Positions 18,283 through 27,280 of a stretch of DNA of 64,000 bases are shown here, piece after piece; positions within the stretch are counted from its first letter, which is position 1, and each line of letters begins with the position of its first letter. A program made the translations under genes and the position numbers. The notes under the pieces are model-generated. The model searched no databases. It had not been told where the DNA came from and saw only the letters and a list, made by a program, of their open reading frames with translations. Source of the stretch: Pseudomonas sp. MF4836 (GTDB taxonomy: Bacteria > Pseudomonadota > Gammaproteobacteria > Pseudomonadales > Pseudomonadaceae); NCBI RefSeq assembly GCF_002018875.1, contig NZ_MVOL01000017.1:62001-126000 (forward strand), given 5' to 3'.

Positions 18283-19086
18283 TTGAGCACTCTGTTCCGC
18301 GAAGTCGGCATGCATGCCGCGCTGGGCCGTACCCTGACGCAGATCGGCACGCCTCGCTTCTGGAAGCAGCTGATCCTGCTGCTGCACCAGGTGTCGCCGT
18401 TCGATAACGCCCTGGCGATTTTCTACCCCCGCGATGGCCTGCCCCAGGCCCTGGAGGAATACGACGCCGAGCCCACGAGCAAGCCCGCATCGATGCTCAG
18501 CTACCTCAATGGCTTGTACCTGCTGGACCCGTTTTTCCAGGCCTGTCGCGAGGGTTATCCCAGCGGCCTGTATCGCCTGGAGGAAGTCGCCCCCGATCAC
18601 TTTCGCCAGAGCGAATACTTCCTCAACTACTTCCACGACAACGTGCTCGAAGACGAGCTGCAGTTGATCCTGCAGATCCCCGAGGGCGGCACCCTGTCGT
18701 TGTCCCTGGGCATGCAACGGCTGTTCAGCGCCGAAGAAGTCGGCCAATTGACCACGTTTGCGGCCTGGGTCCTGCCGCTGATGCAGCAGCACTGGCAGCA
18801 AAGCGCAGTGCGCGCCCTGCCCGCGCCCGCCGAGGAAATGGCCAGCCAGATCCGCGATGCGCTCAGTCATTTCGGTTGTGGAGTGTTGTCGGACCGGGAG
18901 CTGGAGATTGCGCGCCTGATCCTGCGCGGGTTTTCCTCAAAGGCCATGGCCGAGCGCCTTAAAATCTCCCCGGACACCATCAAGGTTCACCGGCGCCACC
19001 TGTACGCCAAGCTCGATATTTCCTCCCAGCCCGAGCTGTTTTCGCTGTTTATCCAATCCCTGGGGCATGACCTGGAAAACCCCTGA
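18283..19086 (+). CDS. LuxR/GerE-type transcriptional regulator
   Basis: This 267-residue protein has a ~190-residue N-terminal domain without a recognised signal-binding signature and a C-terminal LuxR HTH (VLSDRELEIARLILRGFSSKAMAERLKIS...TIKVHRRHLYAKL). It is divergent from the permease/P1-peptidase operon and so is the candidate regulator of it. I chose the TTG start at 18283 because GTGGAG lies eight bases upstream; an ATG at 18310 is the alternative. Its stop codon lies inside a strong terminator hairpin. Confidence 0.78.
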   Translation: MSTLFREVGMHAALGRTLTQIGTPRFWKQLILLLHQVSPFDNALAIFYPRDGLPQALEEYDAEPTSKPASMLSYLNGLYLLDPFFQACREGYPSGLYRLEEVAPDHFRQSEYFLNYFHDNVLEDELQLILQIPEGGTLSLSLGMQRLFSAEEVGQLTTFAAWVLPLMQQHWQQSAVRALPAPAEEMASQIRDALSHFGCGVLSDRELEIARLILRGFSSKAMAERLKISPDTIKVHRRHLYAKLDISSQPELFSLFIQSLGHDLENP

Positions 19087-19101
19087 AGCCAGGGGTTTTC
19101 C
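19074..19101 (+). terminator. Rho-independent-like hairpin at the end of the LuxR gene
   Basis: A perfect 12-bp stem (GGAAAACCCCTG at 19074-19085 and CAGGGGTTTTCC at 19090-19101) with an AAGC loop overlaps the last codons of the regulator. A downstream T-run is absent, but the stem is long and exact. Confidence 0.75.
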
Positions 19102-19149
19102 GCAACAGCAGACACGGGCCAGAGGTCGACCAGGTGCCGGGAACCGCGC

Positions 19150-20088
19150 CTAGCCGTTCAATGAGTGGGCCCGGTAATCCCGTGGTGACTGGTCAAAGTG
19201 CTTTTTGAAGGTACGGCTGAAATGCGCCGAATCGGTAAAGCCCCACTTGAAGGCGATATCGGTGATCGACTCATTGCGCAGCCGCGGGTTGCTGAGGTCG
19301 GCGGCGCTGCGATTGAGCCGCGAACGCTGGATGAATCGGCAGACGCTGTCACCCTGCTCCTCAAACAGACGGTACAACTGACGCACGGAAATATTCATCT
19401 GATTAGCCAGGGACACCGGGCTCAGGTTGGGCTCGTTCAGCGACTGCCGGATCAATTGCTGTGCCTGGCTGCACAGGCTGCCCCCGTGCAGGCTGTCGTA
19501 ACCGTCCAGGCTGTGGCTGCTGGCCTGGCGCAGCGTGGGGCCGAGCAAGGCGATCAAGGCTTCCTGCAACGCCTCGCCCTCCTGCTGGGCGGCGCAGCCT
19601 TGCAGCTCGCCGGCGCAGATCTGCTCCACCAGCATGCGCATCAGCCGGCCGCTGGCGCAGTTCTGCGACAGCTTGCCAAACTTGCGCTGATGGGCCGGAA
19701 GGTGGCGGTACACCTCATCCCGGGACAGGTGGAACGAAGAGTGCTCAATCAGGCCGTGGGGCACGATTTCACAAGCGCCGGCCGAGTCCAGCAGCGCCAT
19801 GTCTCCAGGCGCCAGCTCGATCGTCTCGCCGCCCTGGCGCAGCTGGGCATGGCCGCTGCGCTGCATGATCAGGAAGCAGTGGCGATCGTCGTCCTGATCG
19901 ACACTGGTGCTCTTGCGCGAGATCAGCCCGGCATTGGTGCGGATCTGCGCGACTTCCAGGCCTGCGTAATCCAGCAGCCCGACCTCACCGATAAACAACG
20001 CCGAGTTCAGCGCCGGGCGTGCGTCAAAACGACCGCACACACCCTGCAGCGCGCCGACCCAGGAACCGAAACTATGCGAAGCAAGCAT
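19150..20088 (-). CDS. feaR: FeaR-like AraC-family activator
   Basis: This 312-residue AraC-type regulator has an N-terminal AraC_binding_2-like domain (SFGSWVGALQGVCGRFDAR, then GGETIELAPGDMALLDSAGACEI) and a C-terminal double HTH (VSLANQMNISVRQLYRLFEEQG and ITDIAFKWGFTDSAHFSRTFKKHF). Layout and motifs fit FeaR, which activates feaB and amine-oxidase genes for 2-phenylethylamine use. The ATG at 20088 follows GGAGG by five bases. It lies downstream of a permease and a FeaB-like dehydrogenase on the same strand, supporting the assignment. Confidence 0.8.
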   Translation of the reverse strand: MLASHSFGSWVGALQGVCGRFDARPALNSALFIGEVGLLDYAGLEVAQIRTNAGLISRKSTSVDQDDDRHCFLIMQRSGHAQLRQGGETIELAPGDMALLDSAGACEIVPHGLIEHSSFHLSRDEVYRHLPAHQRKFGKLSQNCASGRLMRMLVEQICAGELQGCAAQQEGEALQEALIALLGPTLRQASSHSLDGYDSLHGGSLCSQAQQLIRQSLNEPNLSPVSLANQMNISVRQLYRLFEEQGDSVCRFIQRSRLNRSAADLSNPRLRNESITDIAFKWGFTDSAHFSRTFKKHFDQSPRDYRAHSLNG

Positions 20089-20237
20089 GTGCACCTCCAG
20101 AAGCCGGTTGAGACCGCCTTTGTTGTTATGGCGATATCATTAACATGTTATCTATTTGCCAGGCAAGGAGCCTTGGCACCATGGATAGTTTGTTATGGCT
20201 TAAGCACGGCGTATGCCAGCAGAGACGGTTATGGTTG

Positions 20238-20825
20238 TCAGAACTCTCCTAGAAGGCTGTACAACCGTGTGAAGGTGGCCAGCAACGCGGCGCGCTGCTC
20301 GTGGGTCAGACGGATGTAGCGACGAAACCCGGGCAGACGATTGACCACTTCACTGGCACCGAAGTGTTCCAGGCGTACCTGCCAGCCCTGCGCGTCGCGT
20401 TGCAGCTCCAGACGCTTGAAGTCCAGGGGCAGCAGCGCAGCGAGCAAGGGCGCATCGGCGTGCAAGCGCTCCAGCAGTGGTGCCATCGCCTGCGCAGAAC
20501 CCTCACTCAGCCGCGCAGCCACACCCTGGCGACGGATCGCCCCGGTGTGGCGCAGCACGATTTTCGTCGCCTCGGTCTGCTGGCTGGGCACCCGCAGCAC
20601 GAACTCGCACACCACGATGTGCATCAGCAACTGGGCCTGGGCCCGCTCCTGCACCTCAAACTCCAGGTCGCCCGTGCTGAATTGCACCCGAGTCGGGCTT
20701 GCGACCTCACATTCCAGACCTGCGAGATCACGCCGCAGTTGCCCCAGGGTAACGCCCGGGCGATAGCCGGAGGGCGGCCGGTCCCAGACATCAGAGAGGT
20801 TTTGCAGCCAGCTTGAACTGTTCAT
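20238..20825 (-). CDS. DUF3156-family protein of the phenylethylamine locus
   Basis: This 195-residue soluble protein without signal peptide or membrane helix resembles DUF3156 proteins that sit next to phenylethylamine genes in pseudomonads; its function is unknown. It starts at ATG 20825, inside the last 35 bases of the upstream permease gene, so the two are translationally linked. The sequence is rich in Leu, Arg and Gln and has no catalytic motif that I recognise. Confidence 0.68.
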   Translation of the reverse strand: MNSSSWLQNLSDVWDRPPSGYRPGVTLGQLRRDLAGLECEVASPTRVQFSTGDLEFEVQERAQAQLLMHIVVCEFVLRVPSQQTEATKIVLRHTGAIRRQGVAARLSEGSAQAMAPLLERLHADAPLLAALLPLDFKRLELQRDAQGWQVRLEHFGASEVVNRLPGFRRYIRLTHEQRAALLATFTRLYSLLGEF

Positions 20826-22308
20826 CAGGCATCGCTCCCGGCGCGTTGTGCACCTCTGATTGCAGGTTGAACGCTTTCTCCAGCACCTCTTCCACCGGCA
20901 CCGGGCGGAATGGATTGACCTTTTGCACAAACACGGTCCAGACCAGGGCATAGACCGCCGTCAGGCCGAGCATGCTGCCAAATGGCACATAGATATCACG
21001 CGGATTCATGCCCGGCGGGGTGATAAACCACATGCCCAGCAGAATGCCCACCGAAGAGACGATCTGCGGCAGCGGGAACCACGGTGACTTGTAGGCCCGT
21101 GGCAAGTCCGGCCGACGAATGCGCAACACCACCACCGACAGCGTGACCAGCAGGTAAGCCGTACTCCAGGCGCAAACCGCCGCCAGTACCAGGTGCATGA
21201 TGTTGTCGGTACTGCCACCCAGCCACCAGGCGTGCAGGCACGGAATCAACACCGCCACGGCAATGCACAGCAACGGCGTCTTGAAGCGCGGATGCAGGTA
21301 GGTAAAGACTTTGGGCAAGGCGCCATCCAGGGCCATGCCGTAGAGAATCCGTGGCAGGCCGGCCATCAGGGTATTGATCGTTGCAGCGCCGGCGAACAGC
21401 AGGCCGACACCCAACCAGATACGCCCGAAGGGCCCCATGATCTGCTCGGCGAACTGCGGGATGGCCATGGGCGTATCCAGCAGATGCACGCTGCCGTCTG
21501 CGGTAAGGGGGATATTGGCCACCTGGCGTTTCATCGCCGCGCCGTAGATGAACATGCACGTCGCCACACCCACCAGGCCCAGGGCCATGGCTCGTGGAAT
21601 GGTCTTGGCCGCCTTGCGCACATCCGGGGTCAGGGGCGTGACGAACTCGCAGCCGACGAACATGAACATCGCCATGCCCACCAGTGACAGGATCGTCGGC
21701 AGGTCGGTGCCGACCATGGACTCGCCAAACCAGCCATTGAGCTCCACTGCCGGTGCCTTGATCACTCCAACCACGCCAAAGATGATCAGGGTGGTCCACA
21801 TGCCGAAGGTCAGGATCACCTCGGCGCGGCTGAACGCGGTGATGCCCACGGCATTCAGCAAGCCGAAGAAAATCACCAGCCCGACCCCGACCAGCCAGGC
21901 GCTGCCGCTTTGCTCGAGCATGGTGTTGAGTGACTCGAAGTTGACCAGGGCCATGATGCCGCTGAGGATGGTTTCCGCCGTGCCGGCAAACACATGCACG
22001 ATCAGGTAGGCGGAAATCGTCCCGGTGATGGCAAAAAACCGTCCCAGGCCACAGGCCAGGTAGTCATACACCGAACCGTTGGTGGGTAGCAGGCACGCGG
22101 CTTCGGCGAAGGTGGTCGACTGGGCGAGCATCATCACCATGGCGATCACCATGGCCACGGCAAAGGCGCCGCCGCCCAGGCCGAAGCCGGTGGTGGCAGT
22201 GAGGATCACCGGGCTGGCCATGATCAGGCCGACCGCACTGGCCAGTGCCGTGGGGAAACCGACCACGCCCTGGTTCAGGTGTCGGGTGAGTTTGTCGTTG
22301 AATGACAT
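20791..22308 (-). CDS. APC-family amine permease (phenylethylamine/ethanolamine type)
   Basis: This 505-residue transporter has about 12 helices, including a Gly-rich segment (TATTGFGLGGGAFAVAMVIAMVMM) and the loop YLLPTNGSVYDYLACGLG-like region of amine/amino-acid permeases. The ATG at 22308 matches the family start (MSFNDKLTRHLNQG). It lies between the FeaB-like dehydrogenase and the DUF3156/FeaR pair on the same strand, so phenylethylamine or a related aromatic amine is the likely cargo. This is context inference; the family itself is clear. Confidence 0.8.
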   Translation of the reverse strand: MSFNDKLTRHLNQGVVGFPTALASAVGLIMASPVILTATTGFGLGGGAFAVAMVIAMVMMLAQSTTFAEAACLLPTNGSVYDYLACGLGRFFAITGTISAYLIVHVFAGTAETILSGIMALVNFESLNTMLEQSGSAWLVGVGLVIFFGLLNAVGITAFSRAEVILTFGMWTTLIIFGVVGVIKAPAVELNGWFGESMVGTDLPTILSLVGMAMFMFVGCEFVTPLTPDVRKAAKTIPRAMALGLVGVATCMFIYGAAMKRQVANIPLTADGSVHLLDTPMAIPQFAEQIMGPFGRIWLGVGLLFAGAATINTLMAGLPRILYGMALDGALPKVFTYLHPRFKTPLLCIAVAVLIPCLHAWWLGGSTDNIMHLVLAAVCAWSTAYLLVTLSVVVLRIRRPDLPRAYKSPWFPLPQIVSSVGILLGMWFITPPGMNPRDIYVPFGSMLGLTAVYALVWTVFVQKVNPFRPVPVEEVLEKAFNLQSEVHNAPGAMPDEQFKLAAKPL

Positions 22309-22362
22309 GGTTCTGGACCTCGAAAGCATGCGTTAGTGATTGTTGTTTTAGGCATTTCAAGG

Positions 22363-22380
22363 GCGCACCCGAAGGTGCGC
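22363..22380. terminator. short hairpin between feaB and the permease gene
   Basis: GCGCACC pairs with GGTGCGC around a CGAA tetraloop. It lies in the 190-base gap between two same-strand genes and may attenuate or protect the mRNA. Confidence 0.4.
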
Positions 22381-22498
22381 GAATTGCTTTGCTGTCTGAC
22401 GCAGCTTGAACGGAACCTGCTCGACTACCCGAGCAGGCACTGTCGTGCAACAGGGCCATCGACGTCTCCATCGTCGAACTGACGAGGCCTGCAGCCAA

Positions 22499-23986
22499 TC
22501 AGTAGGCGATGCATACCGACTTGTTCTCGGTATACGCCTCGATCGCCGCATGGCCCATCTCGCGACCGATGCCCGATTGCTTGTAACCGCCAAACGGCAT
22601 CGACGGATCGAGCATATTGTGGGTATTGACCCAGACCGTACCGGCCTTGATTCGCGGAATCAGCGCCATGACCTTGGCCAGGTCGTTGGACCAGATGCTC
22701 GCCCCCAGCCCGTATTGATTGTCGTTGGCCAACTCGACCACTTCATCCAGGCTGTCGAACGGGGTGGCCACCACCACCGGACCGAAGATCTCCTCACGCA
22801 CCACCTGCATATCGGCAGTGACATCGGTCAGCACTGTCGGGCGCACGTAGAAGCCCTGCTCGCCATGGGCAACGCCACCACAAACCACCCGCGCGCCTTC
22901 GGCCACACCACGCTCGATCATGCCCAGCACGCGTTTTTGCTGTTTTGCCGAAATCAGCGGATTGATCTGTGCCTGTTCATCCAGCCCGGGGCCAATGTTC
23001 AGCCCACCAGCGATGGTCGCCAACCGCTCCAGCACCTGGTCGAAGATTGCGCGCTGGATATAGAGGCGCGACCCTGCGGTGCACACCTGGCCCTGATTGA
23101 AGAAGATGGCCCCTGCTGCGCCGGCGGCCGCCACCTCGGGAGAGCAATCATCGAGCACGATCACCGGGGATTTACCGCCCAGCTCCAGGGAAAACCGAGT
23201 CATGTTGTCGACTGCGGCATGCCCGATGACCTTGCCGATCTGGGTCGAGCCAGTGAACGCCACTTTGTCGATCCCCGGGTGCCCGGCCAACGCGGCACCG
23301 GCTACGGCGCCAGTACCGGTCACCACGTTCACCACGCCTTCAGGGATGCCTGCTTCCAGGCACAGCTGCCCCAGGCGCAAGGCTGTCAACGGTGTTTCGT
23401 CCGCCGGCTTGAGCACCACCGTGCAGCCACAGGCCAATGCCGGAACGATTTTCCAGATCGCCATCAGCAACGGGAAATTCCACGGCACGATGGCCCCCAC
23501 CACCCCCACCGGCTCCGGCACCGTATAGGCGCGGTACTTGGCTCCGGGCACCGCGGCGATCGAAACGTCCAGGCTCTTGCCCTCGATCTTGGTCGCCCAG
23601 CCCGCCATATAACGGGTGAATTCCGCTGCGGCGCCGACTTCCAGGGCGCGGGCAAGGTGGATCGACTGGCCGTTGTTGAGGGTTTCGAGCTGGGCCAGGT
23701 GTTCGCCATTGGCCTCTAGAAGGTCGGCCAGCTTCAGCAGCAGACGCTCACGGTCGGCCGGGCGTTGCGCTGCCCAACTGCCGCAGAAGGCCCGGCGCGC
23801 AGCGGCAACGGCGAGGTCGACATCCGCCGCGGCAGCCGCGGCCACCCGGGTCAGCTCCTCGCCGGTGGCGGGGTTGAAGACCGGCATCTGCGCACCGGAT
23901 AGCGCTGGCTGGCTGTGACCGTCAATCAGCAGTCCATGCTGACTGTCTATAAATGCAGCGACACGTGGGTCGATGGCAACGCTCAT
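22499..23986 (-). CDS. feaB: phenylacetaldehyde dehydrogenase (FeaB/PeaE-like)
   Basis: This 495-residue NAD(P)-dependent aldehyde dehydrogenase is collinear with E. coli FeaB (start AFIDSQHGLLIDG, end ENKSVCIAY). Visible motifs are PWNFPLL (nucleotide site), the general-base Glu in LELGGKSP, catalytic Cys in NQGQVCTAGS and EEIFGPV. It oxidises phenylacetaldehyde to phenylacetate, the last step before the phenylacetyl-CoA route. The ATG has GAGG seven bases upstream. No amine oxidase or quinohemoprotein amine dehydrogenase is nearby, so the aldehyde may come from a transaminase such as the divergent one. Confidence 0.87.
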   Translation of the reverse strand: MSVAIDPRVAAFIDSQHGLLIDGHSQPALSGAQMPVFNPATGEELTRVAAAAAADVDLAVAAARRAFCGSWAAQRPADRERLLLKLADLLEANGEHLAQLETLNNGQSIHLARALEVGAAAEFTRYMAGWATKIEGKSLDVSIAAVPGAKYRAYTVPEPVGVVGAIVPWNFPLLMAIWKIVPALACGCTVVLKPADETPLTALRLGQLCLEAGIPEGVVNVVTGTGAVAGAALAGHPGIDKVAFTGSTQIGKVIGHAAVDNMTRFSLELGGKSPVIVLDDCSPEVAAAGAAGAIFFNQGQVCTAGSRLYIQRAIFDQVLERLATIAGGLNIGPGLDEQAQINPLISAKQQKRVLGMIERGVAEGARVVCGGVAHGEQGFYVRPTVLTDVTADMQVVREEIFGPVVVATPFDSLDEVVELANDNQYGLGASIWSNDLAKVMALIPRIKAGTVWVNTHNMLDPSMPFGGYKQSGIGREMGHAAIEAYTENKSVCIAY

Positions 23987-24257
23987 CTGGAATCCTCGGA
24001 AATAGACCTAGTTCGAGACAGACTCTGAGCGCAAAGCCGAACGTCGTCTTGATCCTGGCTGCCGGGAAACTTGGCACTGGCTGCCAGCCCATCGATGCCC
24101 TGCACAATCCGTCACCAATGATCGCTGCGCGCGGCGTCATGCCTTGCATCAGTCTGGCAGTGACGATCAAGAACCCTGGCACACAGAGGCAAGCGCCAGG
24201 GGTATAAATGACGCACTAATAGACCCACGCTGTCCGTGCGTTATCAGGAGACTCAAC

Positions 24258-25592
24258 GTGAGCGAACAAAGCCGCTTCTGGCACCCCATGCTGCACCCCA
24301 ACGAAATGAAGCAACGCGAGCCGATTCGTATTGTCCGTGGCGATGGCTGCTATGTGTATGACGACAAGGGCCACCAACTGGTGGATGGCGTTGCCGGGTT
24401 GTGGAACGTCAACGTCGGCCACAACCGCAAGGAAGTGAAAGCGGCGATCACCGCGCAGCTGGATGAGCTGGAGTATTTCCAGTTGTTCGACGGCGTCAGC
24501 CACCCTCGTGCCGAAGAGCTGTCACGAGTGGTGATGAACCTGCTGGAGCCCGAAGGGATGCGCCGCGTGGCGTTCAGCAGTGGCGGTTCGGACGCCATCG
24601 AAACCGCCCTGAAGCTGGCCCGCCAGTACTGGAAACTCGAAGGCCAGGCCGATCGCACCAAGTTCATCTCCCTGCGCCAGGGCTACCACGGCACCCACTT
24701 TGGTGGCGCCTCGGTCAATGGCAACACCGTGTTCCGTCGCAACTACGAGCCGCTGCTGCCAGGCTGCTTCCATGTCGACACCCCATGGCTGTACCGCAAC
24801 CCCTACAGCCAGGACCCGGAAGAACTCGGCAAGATCTGCGCCGACATTCTCGAACGTGAAATCCAGTTCCAGAGCCCCGACACCGTCGCGGCCTTTATCG
24901 CCGAGCCGATCCAGGGCGCCGGCGGCGTCATCGTGCCGCCCGCCAACTACTGGCCGCTGATCCGTGAGGTGTGTGACAAGTACGGCGTGCTGCTGATCGC
25001 CGACGAAGTGGTGACCGGTTTCGGCCGCAGCGGCTCGATGTTCGGCAGCCGCCTGTGGGGCGTAAAACCCGACATCATGTGTTTGGCCAAGGGCATCACC
25101 TCAGGCTACATCCCCCTGGGCGCCACCGTCGTCAACGAACGGGTCGAAGCGGCGTTCGAGAAGAACAGCAACTTCACCGGCGCCATCATGCATGGCTACA
25201 CCTACTCCGGGCACCCGGTGGCCTGTGCCGCGGCCCTGGCCTGCCTGGATATCGTGGTCAAGGATGATTTGCCGGCCAATGCCGCGAAAATGGGCGACTA
25301 CATGCTCAAGCGCCTGCAGCCCTTTGCCGAACGCTTTGACAGTGTCGGCGAAGTACGCGGCAAGGGTCTGATGGTCGCCCTCGACCTGGTGGCCGATAAA
25401 ACCACCCGCGAGCCAATCGACCCCATGAGTGGCTACGCCAACCAGGTGGCACAGATCGCCCGCGACAACGGCGTCATGGTGCGCCCGGTGGGGACCAAGA
25501 TCATTCTCTCGCCACCTCTGGTGATCCAGCAGGAGCAGGTCGACGTGATCGTCAATGCCCTGGAACTGGGCCTGTCCCAGGCGCGCCGCTGA
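24258..25592 (+). CDS. class III (omega) aminotransferase
   Basis: This 444-residue PLP enzyme of aminotransferase class III is of the omega-amine:pyruvate type. Motifs include FSSGGSDAIETALKLARQYW, YHGTHFGG, FIAEPIQGAGG, the PLP-phosphate Asp in LIADEVVTGFGR and the Schiff-base Lys in CLAKGITSGYIPLGA. It would transfer an amino group from a primary amine or omega-amino acid to pyruvate or another keto acid, giving an aldehyde. The GTG start has AGGAG seven bases upstream. It is divergent from feaB, whose product could oxidise such an aldehyde. The substrate is not determinable from sequence alone. Confidence 0.87.
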   Translation: MSEQSRFWHPMLHPNEMKQREPIRIVRGDGCYVYDDKGHQLVDGVAGLWNVNVGHNRKEVKAAITAQLDELEYFQLFDGVSHPRAEELSRVVMNLLEPEGMRRVAFSSGGSDAIETALKLARQYWKLEGQADRTKFISLRQGYHGTHFGGASVNGNTVFRRNYEPLLPGCFHVDTPWLYRNPYSQDPEELGKICADILEREIQFQSPDTVAAFIAEPIQGAGGVIVPPANYWPLIREVCDKYGVLLIADEVVTGFGRSGSMFGSRLWGVKPDIMCLAKGITSGYIPLGATVVNERVEAAFEKNSNFTGAIMHGYTYSGHPVACAAALACLDIVVKDDLPANAAKMGDYMLKRLQPFAERFDSVGEVRGKGLMVALDLVADKTTREPIDPMSGYANQVAQIARDNGVMVRPVGTKIILSPPLVIQQEQVDVIVNALELGLSQARR

Positions 25593-25616
25593 CGCTACCC
25601 AGCGGTTGCTGCGCTC

Positions 25617-25640
25617 GATAAGGCCCCTTCGGGCCTTATC
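25617..25640. terminator. perfect hairpin after the aminotransferase gene
   Basis: GATAAGGCCC (25617-25626) pairs exactly with GGGCCTTATC (25631-25640) across a CTTC loop. It separates the aminotransferase gene from the next regulator. Confidence 0.75.
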
Positions 25641-25678
25641 GTCCCTTTGTGTGGTTGCCTCAATCCAAGGAGTCATCG

Positions 25679-26353
25679 ATGAGCCAGTCACCCGCCCTGC
25701 CCGATGCCCTCGAACTCGGCCAGCGCTGTATCCGGGCATTTACCCAGGTCGTGCCGGCCACCCTCTGTGCGTTCTATCGCATTGACGAGCAACTGCAGGC
25801 CCAACACTTTTCGCTGCATCGCATGACCCCGCACATGCACGACGCTTACCTGCAACGCTACCGTCACTACGACCCGTTGCGGCCCCGCAACTGCGCCGCG
25901 GCAGGCCGCCCGGTGCTGTCGCTGCACATGGGCATGGCCCAACAGGGCCGTCACGAGACCGAGGTCTACCAGGGCTTTTTACAACGCAACGGGGTGTGCG
26001 ATGTGGTGGAGATCCTGGCCAGCGACGGTCAGCGGCCGATTGCCGGCTTGTCGCTGCTGCGTGATGCCAGCCTCGGACGTTTCAGCCCTGATGAGCTGAC
26101 AACCCTGCACGCCCTGCAGGGGCTGCTGGAAATCGCCGCCCAGGCGCCCTACTCCCAATCCGACCAACGCCTGGCCGCACTCACCCCGAGGGAGCAGGAA
26201 ATCGCCTGGCTGCTGCGCGAAGGCGCCAGCAACAAAGTCATTGCCCAGCACCTGGGCCTGGGCCTGCCGACGGTCAAGACTCACCTGATCAACCTGTTTC
26301 GCAAAGCCGCTGTCGGCAACCGCACCGAGCTGGTCAAGGTGCTATTCCTCTAG
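25679..26353 (+). CDS. LuxR/GerE-type transcriptional regulator
   Basis: This 224-residue regulator has an N-terminal domain (~150 residues, GerE-associated, no clear acyl-homoserine-lactone signature) and a C-terminal LuxR HTH (LTPREQEIAWLLREGASNKVIAQHLGLGLPTVKTHLINLFRKA). AAGGAG precedes the ATG. It lies between two aminotransferase genes and is transcribed with the MoaF-aminotransferase-SDR group, so it is a likely local regulator. It resembles, at the level of architecture, the LuxR protein at 18.3 kb. Confidence 0.8.
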   Translation: MSQSPALPDALELGQRCIRAFTQVVPATLCAFYRIDEQLQAQHFSLHRMTPHMHDAYLQRYRHYDPLRPRNCAAAGRPVLSLHMGMAQQGRHETEVYQGFLQRNGVCDVVEILASDGQRPIAGLSLLRDASLGRFSPDELTTLHALQGLLEIAAQAPYSQSDQRLAALTPREQEIAWLLREGASNKVIAQHLGLGLPTVKTHLINLFRKAAVGNRTELVKVLFL

Positions 26354-26433
26354 AACTCAACCATCCGGTTGATGGGCGACGCGGGTCGACGGGATGACTA
26401 TGGAGTCTTCCCTCAACCGACAAGACCCAGCCC

Positions 26434-27255
26434 ATGACCACCCACACACAACCAGAATGGATCACCGTCGGCGCCCTGGCCGATGGCTTTGCCAGCGACA
26501 ACCACATCCTTCCGGCACTCGATGACCTGAAGGGCCGTAGCCTCACGCTGCACTTCGCCAACGGCTGGCTGATCGAGCACCAATTCGGCGCCGAGACCCT
26601 GCACTGGCAAACCGCTGATAACGACGCCAGCGGCGATGCGCCCTATCGCGCCAGCTCAATCCGGCCGGGCATCTACCTGGTGGACTTTCTCAAGCTGGAA
26701 GACGGCCGGACCCACTCGGTCAGCCTGGTGCTGGACTTGATGCACAACCTATTCACCGCCGTGATCGGGCAAATGCCGACCCAGGCCGAAGCCGCAGTCG
26801 ACCTGTTCAGCCGCGCGTTATCCGGCCGGGAGCTGACGGCGGTCAGCGCGCAGTTCCTGCATGGCAGCATCGACTTGCCCTTCACCCCCGATACCCCTCG
26901 ACACGCGCCGACCCTGGAGCTGGTTGGCCTGCGCAACCAGTACATCTACAGCGCCACCGAAGCCTATGAACATGTGTACCTGAACTCGAACTTCTACAGC
27001 TGGCAGTGCCTGGAAGGCGTTGAACAGGGGCTGGCGGATACCGACCGCTGCCACTACTACAAGGTCGCCGATCAGCTCTACCTGTTTGTCTGGCGGGAAA
27101 AGATCGTCCCCACCCTGGGCCTGGTATTGATTGACCTGGCAGCCGGCAAGACCGACGGCAAGATCTTCGGCTACCAGGGCGACGACTTCAGCAGCGCCGC
27201 CAACTTCCCGGTGGGCGCCCTCGCCTACGTGCTCAATCGCACCGAATACCGTTAA
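26434..27255 (+). CDS. MoaF-family protein
   Basis: This 273-residue cytoplasmic protein matches the MoaF family: two lipocalin-like beta-barrel halves, the first around LKGRSLTLHFANGWLIEHQFG, the C-terminal half with ATEAYEHVYLNSNFYSWQCLEG and RCHYYKVADQLYLFVWREK. Despite the family name, a molybdenum-cofactor role is not established; family members occur in monoamine-use operons. Here it is followed 25 bases later by an aminotransferase. I infer an accessory or small-molecule-binding role in amine catabolism. Confidence 0.75.
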   Translation: MTTHTQPEWITVGALADGFASDNHILPALDDLKGRSLTLHFANGWLIEHQFGAETLHWQTADNDASGDAPYRASSIRPGIYLVDFLKLEDGRTHSVSLVLDLMHNLFTAVIGQMPTQAEAAVDLFSRALSGRELTAVSAQFLHGSIDLPFTPDTPRHAPTLELVGLRNQYIYSATEAYEHVYLNSNFYSWQCLEGVEQGLADTDRCHYYKVADQLYLFVWREKIVPTLGLVLIDLAAGKTDGKIFGYQGDDFSSAANFPVGALAYVLNRTEYR

Positions 27256-27280
27256 GCCCCTTTGAACTGGAGCGTTACCC

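Noticed and set aside
24177..24198. Possible sigma-54 promoter (TGGCAC followed by GGCA) upstream of the aminotransferase
   Set aside because: The -12 element lacks the TTGC core and the spacing is poor.
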